Origin: PCC-10605 sp964409355
GTDB taxonomy: Bacteria > Cyanobacteriota > Cyanobacteriia > Cyanobacteriales > Cyanobacteriaceae
Reading direction: 5' to 3'
NCBI GenBank assembly: GCA_964409355.1
Contig: CAYPDC010000080.1
Location: 1-18,516 of the forward strand
DNA: 18,516 nt
The notes under the pieces are model-generated. The model ran no database searches and was not told where the DNA came from. It was given only the letters and a program-made list of their open reading frames with translations. This document shows, one piece after another, positions 1-7,266 of this stretch (its first letter is position 1; every line of letters starts with the position of its first letter). A program made the position numbers and the translations under genes.

Positions 1-52
1 GGGGAGATAGGGAGAGAGGGGGATGGGTGGATTTTGGTTTATAGCGTTTCTC
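1..52 (+). repeat. G-rich repeat with G-quadruplex motif
   Basis: Four G-tracts (1-4, 10-12, 18-22, 25-27) are separated by loops of 5, 5 and 2 bases, which fits a canonical G-quadruplex pattern on the pstS sense strand. Bases 14-51 closely match the reverse complement of 6097-6133, inside the first ISL3-like MITE copy, including the module GGATTTTGGTTTATA. This is therefore probably the edge of another interspersed repeat and not a pstS-specific signal. The window is cut at base 1, so its full extent is unknown. Confidence 0.55.
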
Positions 53-247
53 ACAAATAAGGGAACCCCTATTATTTTAAATAAAAAACCCAAAAAGCAT
101 TTTTAAAAACATAAAAAGTTGATTATTGTCATAATCGGCATACTAGAAAAAAGATAAGAAAATACAATTATTTCCGACCATCAAAAATGAGCAATTTGTT
201 TTAGAATTTAACCTGTAAATGGTTTTCTCTGGTATGGCATTAATTTA

Positions 248-1282
248 ATGACTGATTTTCAAATTAGAAGAAGAGATTTTCTCTATGGTTTAGCGGGTTT
301 ATCTGGTAGCGTTATCGCTAGTCAGTTGCCCTTCGAGTCTGCTTCTGCTCAATCGATCAGGATCAATGGTGCTGGAGCAACTTTCCCCGCCCCTTTATAT
401 CAACGTTGGTTCGTAGAATACAACAGAATTAATAGAAATACTCAAATCAACTATCAATCTATAGGTAGTGGTACTGGGGTACAACAGTTTATTGCTCAAA
501 CCGTTGACTTTGGTGCTAGTGATGTGGCGATGACAGACGACGAGATTAAAAAGATTCCCCCCTCTAAAGGTGTTGTTCTTTTGCCTGTTACCGCAAACAG
601 TATTGTCATGGCTTACAACAACAAAGATGTAGCTGCTCTCAAATTATCCCGTCAACAGTTAGTGGATGTTTTATTGGGTAAAATCGAGGATTGGAAACAG
701 TTAGGCTCATCTAAGAGTAAACCTATCTGGGTTATTTACCGTTCTGATGGGAGTGGTACTACTGGAGTTTTTACCAAACATTTAGCGGCTATCAGCAGTG
801 AGTGGAAAAGCAAAATCGGTGAGGGTAAATCTGTTCAGTGGCCTACAGGATTTGGTGCGAGAGGTAATGAGGGTGTCACCGCTACCATTATGCAGACTGA
901 TGGTGCGATCGGTTATGTGGAGTTCAGTTTTGCCAAAAATAATAATTTGCAAACTGCTCAATTACAGAATAAAGCGGGAAAATTTATTACCCCCACTTTA
1001 CAAAATGCTAGTTTGAGTCTATCACAGGTTAATTTCCCCGCCAATTTACGGGCTTTTATTCCTGATCCCACTGGAGATAGTTCTTATCCCATTGTTTCCT
1101 ATAGCTGGATTTTAGCTTATAAAAAATATCCTGATGCTAAAAAAGCAGCAACATTCAAAGAAGTTATGCGTTGGTGTGTGAGCAAAACTGGCGGACAGAA
1201 ATTTAGTGCTGATTTAGGTTATGTGCCTTTACTGGATAGTGTAATTCAAAAGGTAACTCAAGCGATTAATACTATTAGTTAG
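248..1282 (+). CDS. pstS: Phosphate ABC transporter substrate-binding protein PstS
   Basis: This is the periplasmic phosphate-binding component of the Pst importer, which delivers inorganic phosphate to the PstC/PstA channel. The 344-residue length is normal for the family. After a signal peptide, the mature protein opens with the PstS hallmark GAGATFPAPLYQRW (about residues 41-54). It continues with GSGTG (73-77), the SDVAM segment and RSDGSGTT, which form the phosphate-binding loops at the hinge of the two lobes. The N-terminus has an RRxFL twin-arginine pattern (IRRRDFLYG) before a mild hydrophobic stretch and an ASA-Q cleavage site; there is no lipobox. The ATG has no clear Shine-Dalgarno sequence. 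The partner genes pstCA and pstB lie about 14 kb downstream on the same strand, not adjacent. The region upstream has only one perfect Pho half-site (207-214), so phosphate control of this copy is not shown by the sequence. Confidence 0.95.
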   Translation: MTDFQIRRRDFLYGLAGLSGSVIASQLPFESASAQSIRINGAGATFPAPLYQRWFVEYNRINRNTQINYQSIGSGTGVQQFIAQTVDFGASDVAMTDDEIKKIPPSKGVVLLPVTANSIVMAYNNKDVAALKLSRQQLVDVLLGKIEDWKQLGSSKSKPIWVIYRSDGSGTTGVFTKHLAAISSEWKSKIGEGKSVQWPTGFGARGNEGVTATIMQTDGAIGYVEFSFAKNNNLQTAQLQNKAGKFITPTLQNASLSLSQVNFPANLRAFIPDPTGDSSYPIVSYSWILAYKKYPDAKKAATFKEVMRWCVSKTGGQKFSADLGYVPLLDSVIQKVTQAINTIS

Positions 1283-1302
1283 GAGTGAGGAGTTCGCAGA
1301 TT

Positions 1303-1319
1303 ACAGGCAAGATGCCTGT
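1303..1319. repeat. Perfect 7-bp hairpin after pstS
   Basis: ACAGGCA-AGA-TGCCTGT forms a perfect 7-bp stem with a 3-base loop 20 bases after the pstS stop, followed by only three T residues. It may work as a weak terminator or 3' mRNA stabiliser. The same core (AGGCAAGATGCCT) is, from memory, a common dispersed repeat in cyanobacteria, so a repeat origin is equally likely. Confidence 0.5.
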
Positions 1320-1382
1320 TTCACGGTAGAAAAATTATGATTTTTACCCGAAGTTTAATTATTATGAAAAACCCTGACAGAC

Positions 1383-1409
1383 GTTGGGTTACGCAGCCGC
1401 TAACCCAAC
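1383..1409. repeat. Palindromic repeat GTTGGGTTA / TAACCCAAC
   Basis: A perfect 9-bp inverted repeat (1383-1391 with 1401-1409) encloses a 9-base loop, CGCAGCCGC. It lies between pstS and the carboxypeptidase gene. No T-run follows on the plus strand. It resembles the GTTGGGTT...AACCCAAC palindromes dispersed in many cyanobacterial genomes. A terminator role is possible but not shown. Confidence 0.55.
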
Positions 1410-1451
1410 CGACAAAAGCCTTTTAATTGTACATTATTCATTGAATGATTG

Positions 1452-2696
1452 ATGTTTATAGCTGATTTATTCGCTTTTTTCTTTATGAGTTCCCCTCAAG
1501 TTGATTCTTTCCCCGTCATCCCATGGCATGAGGCGCAAATTTTTCAAATTCCCACTCAGTCTGATTCTCAAGTAGAGACTATTGTTAATCAGTATCTCGA
1601 CAATTTGGCTAGTCAGGGATTAATTAAAGATCAACAAGGGGTTTGGATTCAGTCTGATTGGGCCATCGACTCTGATCATCGGGGCAAAATTCCCGCCCCT
1701 GCGGCATCTCTGACAAAAGTAGCAACCTCGATCGCATCTTTACAAAAATGGGGTTTAGATCATCGTTTCACCACTTCTATTTATACCTCTGGCAAGATTA
1801 ATAACGGTGTTTTAGAAGGGGATTTGATTGTTGAAGCAGGAGGAGATCCCTTCTTTGTTTGGGAGGAGGCGATCGCCCTTAGTAGTAAACTAGAAAAATT
1901 AGGTATTCAAACCATCACAGGCAATTTAATCATTGTCGGTAATTGGCAAATGAACTATGAAGAAAATCCCCAAAAATCGGGAGAACTGTTAAAACAAGCC
2001 TTAAATGCCAAAAATTGGTCTTATAGCGTAGAAAAACAGTATCAAGACATCAAAGACTCTTTCTTTCGTCCACAAATTACCATTCAAGGGGCAGTTAAAG
2101 TTGTCAAAAATAAACCAGATAAGGCAGAATTACTCTTAACTCATCAATCCTTAACCTTAAGGGAAATACTGCGATTAATGAACGTTTACAGTAACAATAA
2201 AATCGCTGAATCCCTTGCCCAACAATTAGGAGGAGGGCAAAAAATCGCTCAAATTACCGCTCAAGTTATCAACATTCCCCAAGAGGAGATTTTACTGCAA
2301 AACGGCTCAGGCTTAGGGGTTGATAATCGTATCTCTCCCCGAGCGGCAGCGCGGATGTTTATGGCTTTAAATGGCTTTTTAGAAAACACTAACTACAACT
2401 TAGGGGATTTATTTCCCGTGTCAGGAATCGATCCAAAAGGCACGATCGAAGCTCGGAATATGCCCATTGGTATCCCCTGCAAAACAGGAACTCTAGCAGT
2501 AGTTAGTGCCTTAGCAGGGGTTATTCCCACCTCAGAGAGGGAAAAAGTTTATTTTGCCATTATTAACTATGGAAATGATTTAGATAATCTGCGTAATCAA
2601 CAGGATCTTCTCTTACACAATTTAGAAAATCATTGGACACTTAACCCCATTAAACCTAATTCTACCATTGAGATTCAATTTGGCGATCGCCCCTAA
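1452..2696 (+). CDS. dacB: D-alanyl-D-alanine carboxypeptidase, PBP4/DacB family
   Basis: This is a class C-type penicillin-binding protein of the S13 peptidase family. Members trim or cleave peptide cross-links of peptidoglycan in the periplasm (carboxypeptidase/endopeptidase). All three active-site motifs are visible: SLTK (SxxK, near residue 86) with the nucleophile Ser and general-base Lys; SNN (SxN, near 247) in the context VYSNNKIAES; and KTG (near 344) in PCKTGTLAVVSALAG. About 414 residues is a little shorter than E. coli DacB. The N-terminus carries a short hydrophobic run (ADLFAFFFM) that could be a weak signal peptide or anchor. An in-frame TGA stands at 1446-1448, so translation starts at TTG 1449 or ATG 1452; ATG is preferred. 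It is followed by a converging aminotransferase gene 76 bases away. Confidence 0.9.
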   Translation: MFIADLFAFFFMSSPQVDSFPVIPWHEAQIFQIPTQSDSQVETIVNQYLDNLASQGLIKDQQGVWIQSDWAIDSDHRGKIPAPAASLTKVATSIASLQKWGLDHRFTTSIYTSGKINNGVLEGDLIVEAGGDPFFVWEEAIALSSKLEKLGIQTITGNLIIVGNWQMNYEENPQKSGELLKQALNAKNWSYSVEKQYQDIKDSFFRPQITIQGAVKVVKNKPDKAELLLTHQSLTLREILRLMNVYSNNKIAESLAQQLGGGQKIAQITAQVINIPQEEILLQNGSGLGVDNRISPRAAARMFMALNGFLENTNYNLGDLFPVSGIDPKGTIEARNMPIGIPCKTGTLAVVSALAGVIPTSEREKVYFAIINYGNDLDNLRNQQDLLLHNLENHWTLNPIKPNSTIEIQFGDRP

Positions 2697-2772
2697 GAGT
2701 GTGAAGATTATTTGATAAAGATTAATTTTGCTATTATTCCTGGTAACGCAGTAAACGCAACAGTCTTAGAGA

Positions 2773-3942
2773 TTATCTGCGTAATTTGATAAATTGATCT
2801 AACCTAGCCATTCCCTTTTCAATGGTTGTCATATCCGTGGCATAGGAAAGACGAATACAGTTATCATCCCCAAAGGCAATCCCCGGTATCGTAGCGACTT
2901 TTTCTTCTTCTAAGAATTTTTCGCAAAATTCGAGGGATTTTAAACCCGTTGAGCGAATATCCACAAACAGGTAAAATGCTCCATAAGGTAAGGGGCAACT
3001 AACACCGTTAATGGATTCTACGACAGAATGCATAAATTTTCTTCGCTCGGTAAATGCTTCCAGCATCTGGTTTACACAGTCTTGAGGTGATTCTAAAGCT
3101 GCGATCGCACCGTATTGAGCAAAAGTACAAACATTAGAGGTGGTATGACTTTGAATAATTGTCATAGCTTGAATAATATCTAAGGGCGCGGCTATATAAC
3201 CAACTCGCCAACCTGTCATAGAATAGGCTTTGGCAAAACCGTTACAGACAATGGTGCGTTTAAAAATTTCCTCGTTAACGGCGGCAATACTCAAATGGGT
3301 TGCCCCATCATAGAGGATTTTCTCATAAATTTCATCGGATACCACCAATATATCGTGTTTAACGATAATTTCTGCCAAAGCGGTGATTTCTGCGGGGGTA
3401 TAAACAGCACCCGTCGGATTTGAAGGAGAATTAAGCACAAATAACTTAGTTTTTGGCGTTATAGCAGATTCTAACTGCTCAGGGGTGATTTTATAATTGT
3501 TTTCGGCTGTTGTCGTCACAAAGATCGATTTTCCCCCCGCTAACGTCACCATTTCTGGGTAACTCAACCAATAGGGTACAGGGATGATAACTTCGTCTTC
3601 AGGCTCAATTAAGGCAAAAATAAGGTTAAATAAGGCGTGTTTTCCGCCGTTGGTGACAATAACATTTTCCGCTTGATAGTTTAAATTATTATCCCTCTGC
3701 AACTTAGATGCGATCGCACTTCTCAAAGATAATTCCCCTGCCGCCGCACCATACCTAGTTTTACCTTCATCTAAGGCTTTTTGTGCTGCTTGTTTAATAT
3801 GCTTGGGAGTATCAAAATCTGGCTCTCCGGCACTAAAACTACACACGTCTAAACCATCTGCTTTCATCGCTTTGGCTTTTGCTGAGATTATCAGAGTAAT
3901 AGAAGAAGGTACTTGAGAGATGCGATCGGCTAGTCTTGTCAT
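2773..3942 (-). CDS. aspC: Aspartate aminotransferase, class I (PLP-dependent)
   Basis: This is a cytosolic fold-type I aminotransferase that moves the amino group between aspartate and 2-oxoglutarate; cyanobacterial members may also accept prephenate. The 389-residue length is typical of the prokaryotic AAT I-gamma subgroup. Visible motifs are the SAGEPDFDTP N-terminal segment (about 37-46), NSPSNPTGAVY (171-181) with the cofactor-binding Asn, SDEIYEKILYDG (202-213) with the PLP-pyridine Asp, and NGFAKAYSMTGWRVGY (234-249). Lys238 in the last motif is the Schiff-base lysine, followed by a phosphate-binding Arg. A C-terminal IRLSYA carries the substrate-carboxylate Arg. It reads away from the next minus-strand gene across an 88-base gap and converges on dacB. 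Substrate preference cannot be fixed from sequence alone. Confidence 0.9.
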   Translation of the reverse strand: MTRLADRISQVPSSITLIISAKAKAMKADGLDVCSFSAGEPDFDTPKHIKQAAQKALDEGKTRYGAAAGELSLRSAIASKLQRDNNLNYQAENVIVTNGGKHALFNLIFALIEPEDEVIIPVPYWLSYPEMVTLAGGKSIFVTTTAENNYKITPEQLESAITPKTKLFVLNSPSNPTGAVYTPAEITALAEIIVKHDILVVSDEIYEKILYDGATHLSIAAVNEEIFKRTIVCNGFAKAYSMTGWRVGYIAAPLDIIQAMTIIQSHTTSNVCTFAQYGAIAALESPQDCVNQMLEAFTERRKFMHSVVESINGVSCPLPYGAFYLFVDIRSTGLKSLEFCEKFLEEEKVATIPGIAFGDDNCIRLSYATDMTTIEKGMARLDQFIKLRR

Positions 3943-4030
3943 GGGATTTATCGTGAGAAAAAGTTATTTAGTAAATGATAATAAGGTTATTGCAAAACAA
4001 CAATAAACGATAATTTCTGGCTATGTTGAT

Positions 4031-4408
4031 TTATTCATCGATGCGAAGAAGTTTACGATAAAATTTTTGGGAAAAGTCTGTTTGTCGGGATTGTCGGCAA
4101 TTTTTGATCATGAGAATTAAGTATTGTATAAATTCCGAGTTGGATAAATTCACTTCATAGCTTAATTCGGCACTGCCTTCAAACTGGATTCGACAACGAG
4201 TTAATTCGTAAGGAAGTCGAGATACATACCAGATGGCAACGAAGGGAATACTCTGTTGCCCTTCGATGATTCTCTCTCCTTCTAAGTACCCTTGTTGATA
4301 TAGACTTAAAGCATAGGGCAATATATCTTGTTGCTCTTTATTGTAAAAGGGTAGATACATTTTTGTATCATCTTTATTGGCAGGTTGCAATTTTTCAATA
4401 TTGGACAT
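4031..4408 (-). CDS. Conserved hypothetical protein, small soluble
   Basis: A 125-residue protein starting MSNIEKLQPANK, without signal peptide or membrane segment. I do not recognise a named family. It has a compact alpha/beta look, with a central FVAIWYVSRLPYELTRCRIQFEG stretch and a basic C-terminus (KNCRQSRQTDFSQKFYRKLLRIDE). The frame stays open upstream to 4519. However, the extra 37 codons run through intergenic sequence and end inside the right-end hairpin of an IS200/IS605 remnant, so that extension is very likely not coding and the ATG at 4406-4408 is chosen. No strong Shine-Dalgarno sequence is visible before either start. It lies 88 bases before aspC on the same strand, so the two could be co-transcribed; this gives no clue to function. 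Confidence 0.6.
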   Translation of the reverse strand: MSNIEKLQPANKDDTKMYLPFYNKEQQDILPYALSLYQQGYLEGERIIEGQQSIPFVAIWYVSRLPYELTRCRIQFEGSAELSYEVNLSNSEFIQYLILMIKNCRQSRQTDFSQKFYRKLLRIDE

Positions 4409-4564
4409 TTTGACTCTATTTTTTCTATTACTTAAAGTCTCATCTTTACTAATTACTAATGTACAATGAACCATGAGCAATGTACAATTTTCTTCTTGGT
4501 CAATAATTGACAACTCCACTGCCTAAAGGCGGGTGGATTCTTGGGCTGAATACTGCCTCCATCA

Positions 4565-4586
4565 ACACTTCGACTACGCTCAGTGC
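4565..4586. repeat. Short dispersed repeat, CACTTCGACTACGCTCAGTG type
   Basis: The motif ACTTCGACTACGCTCAGTGC has a close relative on the opposite strand at 14212-14232 (reverse complement ACTTCGACAAGTTCAGTAC). Both copies lie in non-coding DNA, and this one lies inside the IS605 remnant. The motif is familiar as a dispersed repeat in many cyanobacterial genomes. No function is inferred. Confidence 0.5.
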
Positions 4587-4615
4587 AACGCAGCATTGAT
4601 ATTGGTCTTACACAT

Positions 4616-4804
4616 TCATGCTAGTCCGACACAAATATCGCTACTTATGCCACTTAACGGAGCTACTCCCCAAGGGTGAATTTCGATGTGTCCCACCGTA
4701 TTTAATTGCTGTAACGCTCTTACTGTGTGGACTCTACCATTGACAGCTAGAGATTTAGGGATTACGGAGTGTCTCTTGTTGCCTACGTTCCCAAAGTCAA
4801 CGAC
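4616..4804 (-). pseudogene. tnpB C-terminal fragment
   Basis: This is a 62-codon open frame bounded upstream by TAA and downstream by TGA. The core LNTVGHIEIHPWGVAPLSG resembles the poorly conserved C-terminal tail of IS200/IS605 TnpB proteins. No initiation codon is in a plausible place, and none of the catalytic RuvC motifs or the CxxC zinc finger are present. It is therefore a relic, not a gene. It lies inside the IS remnant at 4505-4858. Confidence 0.5.
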
Positions 4805-4890
4805 TTAATTTAATTGTAGCTCACTAATATTCTAAAGGGCAGGGTTTTAGACCCATAGATTTTTGATAAAAAAGAAAAATTTAGTGCGTC

Positions 4891-6024
4891 TTAGCCTACT
4901 TTTCCTATGGCAATGACAACATTTTGCCCCCCGAAACCAAAACTAAAACAAAGTATATTCTTTAATGGGTAATTATAGACTTGTTTGACAAAATTAAGGT
5001 TAAAATCAAGGGTTAAGTTAGTGGTATTGGCTAAAAGGATTTGTTTGTCTAAAGCCAGAAAGTTGAAGGCAGATGCAATCGCACCTGAAGCACCGAGGGT
5101 GTGACCGATAAAGCCTTTTGTGGAGCTAACATAAGGGTAATGGGGGAATAGATGTTTAATAATTTGGGCTTCCCGTTGATCATTTAAAATTGTACCGGTA
5201 CCATGAGCGTGGATATAATCAATATCATGGGGAGTTAGATGACTATTCTTTAAACAAGTTTGGATAGTATTAATGGCAGTGTTTCCTGTGGATTCTGGGG
5301 CAGTCATGGCGATCGCATCACAACTCATCCCCCAACCGAGAATTTCTCCGTAAATTTTTGCACCTCTTGTTAAGGCAGATACTTCGGTTTCTAAAAGTAA
5401 TAATGCCCCTCCTTCTCCTAATGCGAAGCCATCTCTAGCAATGGCAAAGGGAAAACAACCTCGTTGGGAAAGGGCTTTCATCTGGTTAAATCCTGTTATG
5501 GTTAAGGGAGTAATGGCACTTTCGATACCGCCTACCACTACCTGCGAACATCTGTTCTGTCTAATTAATTCATAACCGAGAGCGATGGCAACCATTCCTG
5601 TGGCACAGGCGTTAGCAGGTGCAGAAACAAAGCCTTGAGTTTGCAGATATTGCGCGATAATTAAAGCAGGTTGAGAGGGTAGAGTCTGTAACCAAGAGAA
5701 AGAGGAAAAATCAGGAGAAGGGGGGGATAAAAAAGACTCCCATTGACTTTGACAACCTCGACTCGAACCTACTATAACCCCTATCTTATCTTGAGGGGGA
5801 ATTATTTTTGCATCCTGACACAATTGTTGTATGAGGATTTTAGTTAAATCATGAATTGATGTTGGTTGTTTGTCAATCATCCCTAACGGTAGAGGTGGGA
5901 TAAAGGAAAAGGGTTGTTGGGTTTTTACGCCAGAAACACCGTCAAGGATTTTCTGCCAAGTATCTTGAGTATTTCCTAAACAGGTAAAAAGGCTAACGCC
6001 TGTAACCACTATTTTCAAAATCAA
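4891..6024 (-). CDS. Beta-ketoacyl-ACP synthase, FabF-like (second type)
   Basis: This is a condensing enzyme of the thiolase superfamily, which extends acyl-ACP chains with malonyl-ACP. The full Cys-His-His triad is visible: Cys140 in NACATG, His274 in HAHGTGT and His308 in STKGFIGHTLGASG, with the conserved Lys303. The C-terminal glycine-rich FSFGFGGQN loop is also present. At 377 residues it is about 35 shorter than standard FabF and diverges in the region around 35-110. Many cyanobacteria carry such a second, divergent FabF paralogue besides the housekeeping one; whether it serves fatty acid or a specialised acyl product is not known. The only in-frame starts are TTG codons (6022-6024, or 6016-6018). 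The upstream region is occupied from 6032 by the end of a MITE, which supplies a purine-rich AAGAGAG stretch 9 bases before the TTG. The true start is therefore uncertain. Confidence 0.88.
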   Translation of the reverse strand: MILKIVVTGVSLFTCLGNTQDTWQKILDGVSGVKTQQPFSFIPPLPLGMIDKQPTSIHDLTKILIQQLCQDAKIIPPQDKIGVIVGSSRGCQSQWESFLSPPSPDFSSFSWLQTLPSQPALIIAQYLQTQGFVSAPANACATGMVAIALGYELIRQNRCSQVVVGGIESAITPLTITGFNQMKALSQRGCFPFAIARDGFALGEGGALLLLETEVSALTRGAKIYGEILGWGMSCDAIAMTAPESTGNTAINTIQTCLKNSHLTPHDIDYIHAHGTGTILNDQREAQIIKHLFPHYPYVSSTKGFIGHTLGASGAIASAFNFLALDKQILLANTTNLTLDFNLNFVKQVYNYPLKNILCFSFGFGGQNVVIAIGKVG

Positions 6025-6031
6025 TAATTAA

Positions 6032-6161
6032 GGCTCTCTTACTTTGACTATGATAAATTATTTCTTGAAAAAGGTGTCAGGTGGCAGGTTAAATTAAAAC
6101 GTTATAAACCAAAATCCCCCCATCCCCCCTCTCTTTTTTCTTTCTCGAAAATGAAACAGCC
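6032..6161. mobile_element. ISL3-like MITE, copy 1 (130 bp, divergent)
   Basis: It begins GGCTCTCTTACTTTGA, continues with the family core CTATGATAAATTATT and ends GAAAATGAAACAGCC, an imperfect inverted match to the start. The interior holds AGGTGTCAGGTGGCAGGT and a C-rich stretch. It is shorter than the other two copies, and no target duplication is visible. Its left edge lies 7 bases upstream of the ketosynthase TTG start, so it now forms that gene's 5' leader. Confidence 0.65.
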
Positions 6162-6252
6162 CTGCTGAACCTATGGGGGGGGTTGGCATTGCATAAAACT
6201 AACGGCTCTATCATCATTAAGATTATCCATCAAATATTATTTGAGAATCTTA

Positions 6253-7098
6253 ATGATTGTGAAAAATTGGTTTAATCTTTGTTTTTTAACTTCGATCGTT
6301 GCTTTTATTGTAGCCGCTTGTAATAATACTCCCCCGAATCCTACGGTGACAGAAAATGAAAGTTCACAGGAGGGTGATAATTTAACCCTTGTGGCAAATG
6401 GGGAAGATTTTATTCGGGAGGGTTTTGTCAGTAAGGATGGTTGGCGTATTGACTTTAATCATGCTTTTGTCACCCTTGATCAAGTTACTGCTTATCAAAC
6501 CGATCCGCCCTTTAATGCTGAGGGGGAAGACAATCTCAATCCCACAGAATCTGTGATGTTGGTGGATGAAGTTATGACTATTGATTTAGCTGAGGGAGAT
6601 GAAAATGCACCCCCCATTATTGTGGCAGAGGCGATCGCACCTTTGGGAGTTTATAATGCTCTTTCTTGGAAATTAGTTAATGATCCTCAGACGAATACCA
6701 GTATTATTCTTGATGGTGTAGCCGTAAAAGACGGTGAAACTATTAATTTTGTCCTTAATTTAGCTATGCCCTTAGAATATCAATGTGGGGAATTTGTCGG
6801 GGATCAAAGAAAAGGCATTTTGGAAGCAGGAAAAGGAGCAGAATTAGAGACGACTTTTCACTTTGACCATGTTTTTGGAGATGGAGAAGCAGCCCCCGAT
6901 GATGAAATTAATGTAGGTGCGGTGGGCTTTCAACCTTTGGCACAATTAGCTAATAATGGGGAGTTAAATATTGATTTAACCACCCTTGAAACTCAATTAT
7001 CTCCCGACGACTATGAAAAACTCATGAAAAATCTTGAATCTTTGGGTCATGTGGGAGAGGGACATTGTCGCCTAGTTAATGTGGCTCTTCTACAGTAG
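6253..7098 (+). CDS. Putative lipoprotein of unknown function
   Basis: An exported lipoprotein of 281 residues. The N-terminus MIVKNWFNLCFLTSIVAFIVAAC is a classic type II signal peptide, with a lipobox ending in Cys23 followed by an Asn/Pro/Thr-rich linker. I do not recognise the domain. The mature part is strongly acidic, and its central fold carries DGWRIDFNHAFVTLDQVTAYQT (about 62-83), APLGVYNALSWKL and TFHFDHVFGDGE, with clustered His/Asp that could bind a metal; that is inference only. TTG 6241 is an alternative start, but ATG 6253 gives the better signal peptide. The last five codons and stop (GCT CTT CTA CAG TAG) come from the terminal repeat of an inserted MITE. Before insertion the gene would have ended LVNVN-stop, so the present LVNVALLQ end is acquired. 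It converges with ygfZ. Confidence 0.8.
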   Translation: MIVKNWFNLCFLTSIVAFIVAACNNTPPNPTVTENESSQEGDNLTLVANGEDFIREGFVSKDGWRIDFNHAFVTLDQVTAYQTDPPFNAEGEDNLNPTESVMLVDEVMTIDLAEGDENAPPIIVAEAIAPLGVYNALSWKLVNDPQTNTSIILDGVAVKDGETINFVLNLAMPLEYQCGEFVGDQRKGILEAGKGAELETTFHFDHVFGDGEAAPDDEINVGAVGFQPLAQLANNGELNIDLTTLETQLSPDDYEKLMKNLESLGHVGEGHCRLVNVALLQ

Positions 7099-7263
7099 TT
7101 ATGATAAATTATTAGAAAATAATAGCTATAAACCTTATAAAATAAGGAATAAATTATAACAAAAATGTAATTTTTATAAATTAACAGTTTTATTTCACCT
7201 GAAACCTGACACCTTTTCCTAACCAATAATTTACACGACGAGAAGTAAGAGAGCCGTTAATGT
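7075..7263. mobile_element. ISL3-like MITE, copy 2, with 8-bp target duplication
   Basis: The element spans 7083-7255 (173 bp). It starts GGCTCTTCTACAGTAGTT and ends GAAGTAAGAGAGCC, an imperfect 11-bp terminal inverted repeat. It is flanked on both sides by the identical octamer GTTAATGT (7075-7082 and 7256-7263). GGCTCTT ends and 8-bp duplications are typical of the ISL3 family. It has no coding capacity, so it is a non-autonomous derivative. It includes an internal CCTTAT-AAA-ATAAGG hairpin and an ACCTGACACCT box. It lies between two convergent genes and supplies the stop codon of the upstream one. Confidence 0.85.
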
Positions 7264-7266
7264 TAA

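Larger units (their letters stand above)
4505..4858 (-). mobile_element. Decayed IS200/IS605 (TnpB-type) element remnant
   Basis: One side has an imperfect hairpin (4516-4536, GCC-TAAA-GGC core with CCAC/GTGG flanks), as at the right end of cyanobacterial IS200/IS605 elements. The other side has a short hairpin at 4842-4854 (GGGT-TTTAG-ACCC). Between them, the minus strand holds a 62-codon open stretch (4616-4804) ending VAPLSGISSDICVGLA, whose core LNTVGHIEIHPWG resembles the extreme C-terminal tail of TnpB proteins. No start, RuvC domain or zinc finger is left. The remnant keeps the region from which TnpB guide RNAs (omega RNAs) normally derive. The family assignment rests on pattern memory and is moderately secure. 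The gap 4520-4890 holds nothing else I can support. Confidence 0.6.

Noticed and set aside
196..225. Pho box upstream of pstS
   Set aside because: Only one perfect PyTTAAPyPy(T/A) unit (TTTAACCT, 207-214) is present; the positions 11 bases either side do not match, so it is not an array.
798..1016. 72-codon plus-strand ORF inside pstS
   Set aside because: It lies fully within the well-conserved pstS frame and has no recognisable features; treated as an overlapping-frame artefact.
4409..4519. N-terminal 37-codon extension of the small hypothetical protein
   Set aside because: It runs through AT-rich intergenic repeat-like DNA and begins inside the right-end hairpin of the IS605 remnant; the internal ATG at 4408 is the more likely start.
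6204..6209. GGCTCT at 6204 as another end of MITE copy 1
   Set aside because: It is in direct, not inverted, orientation and the following bases do not match any MITE terminus; the end at 6161 fits better.
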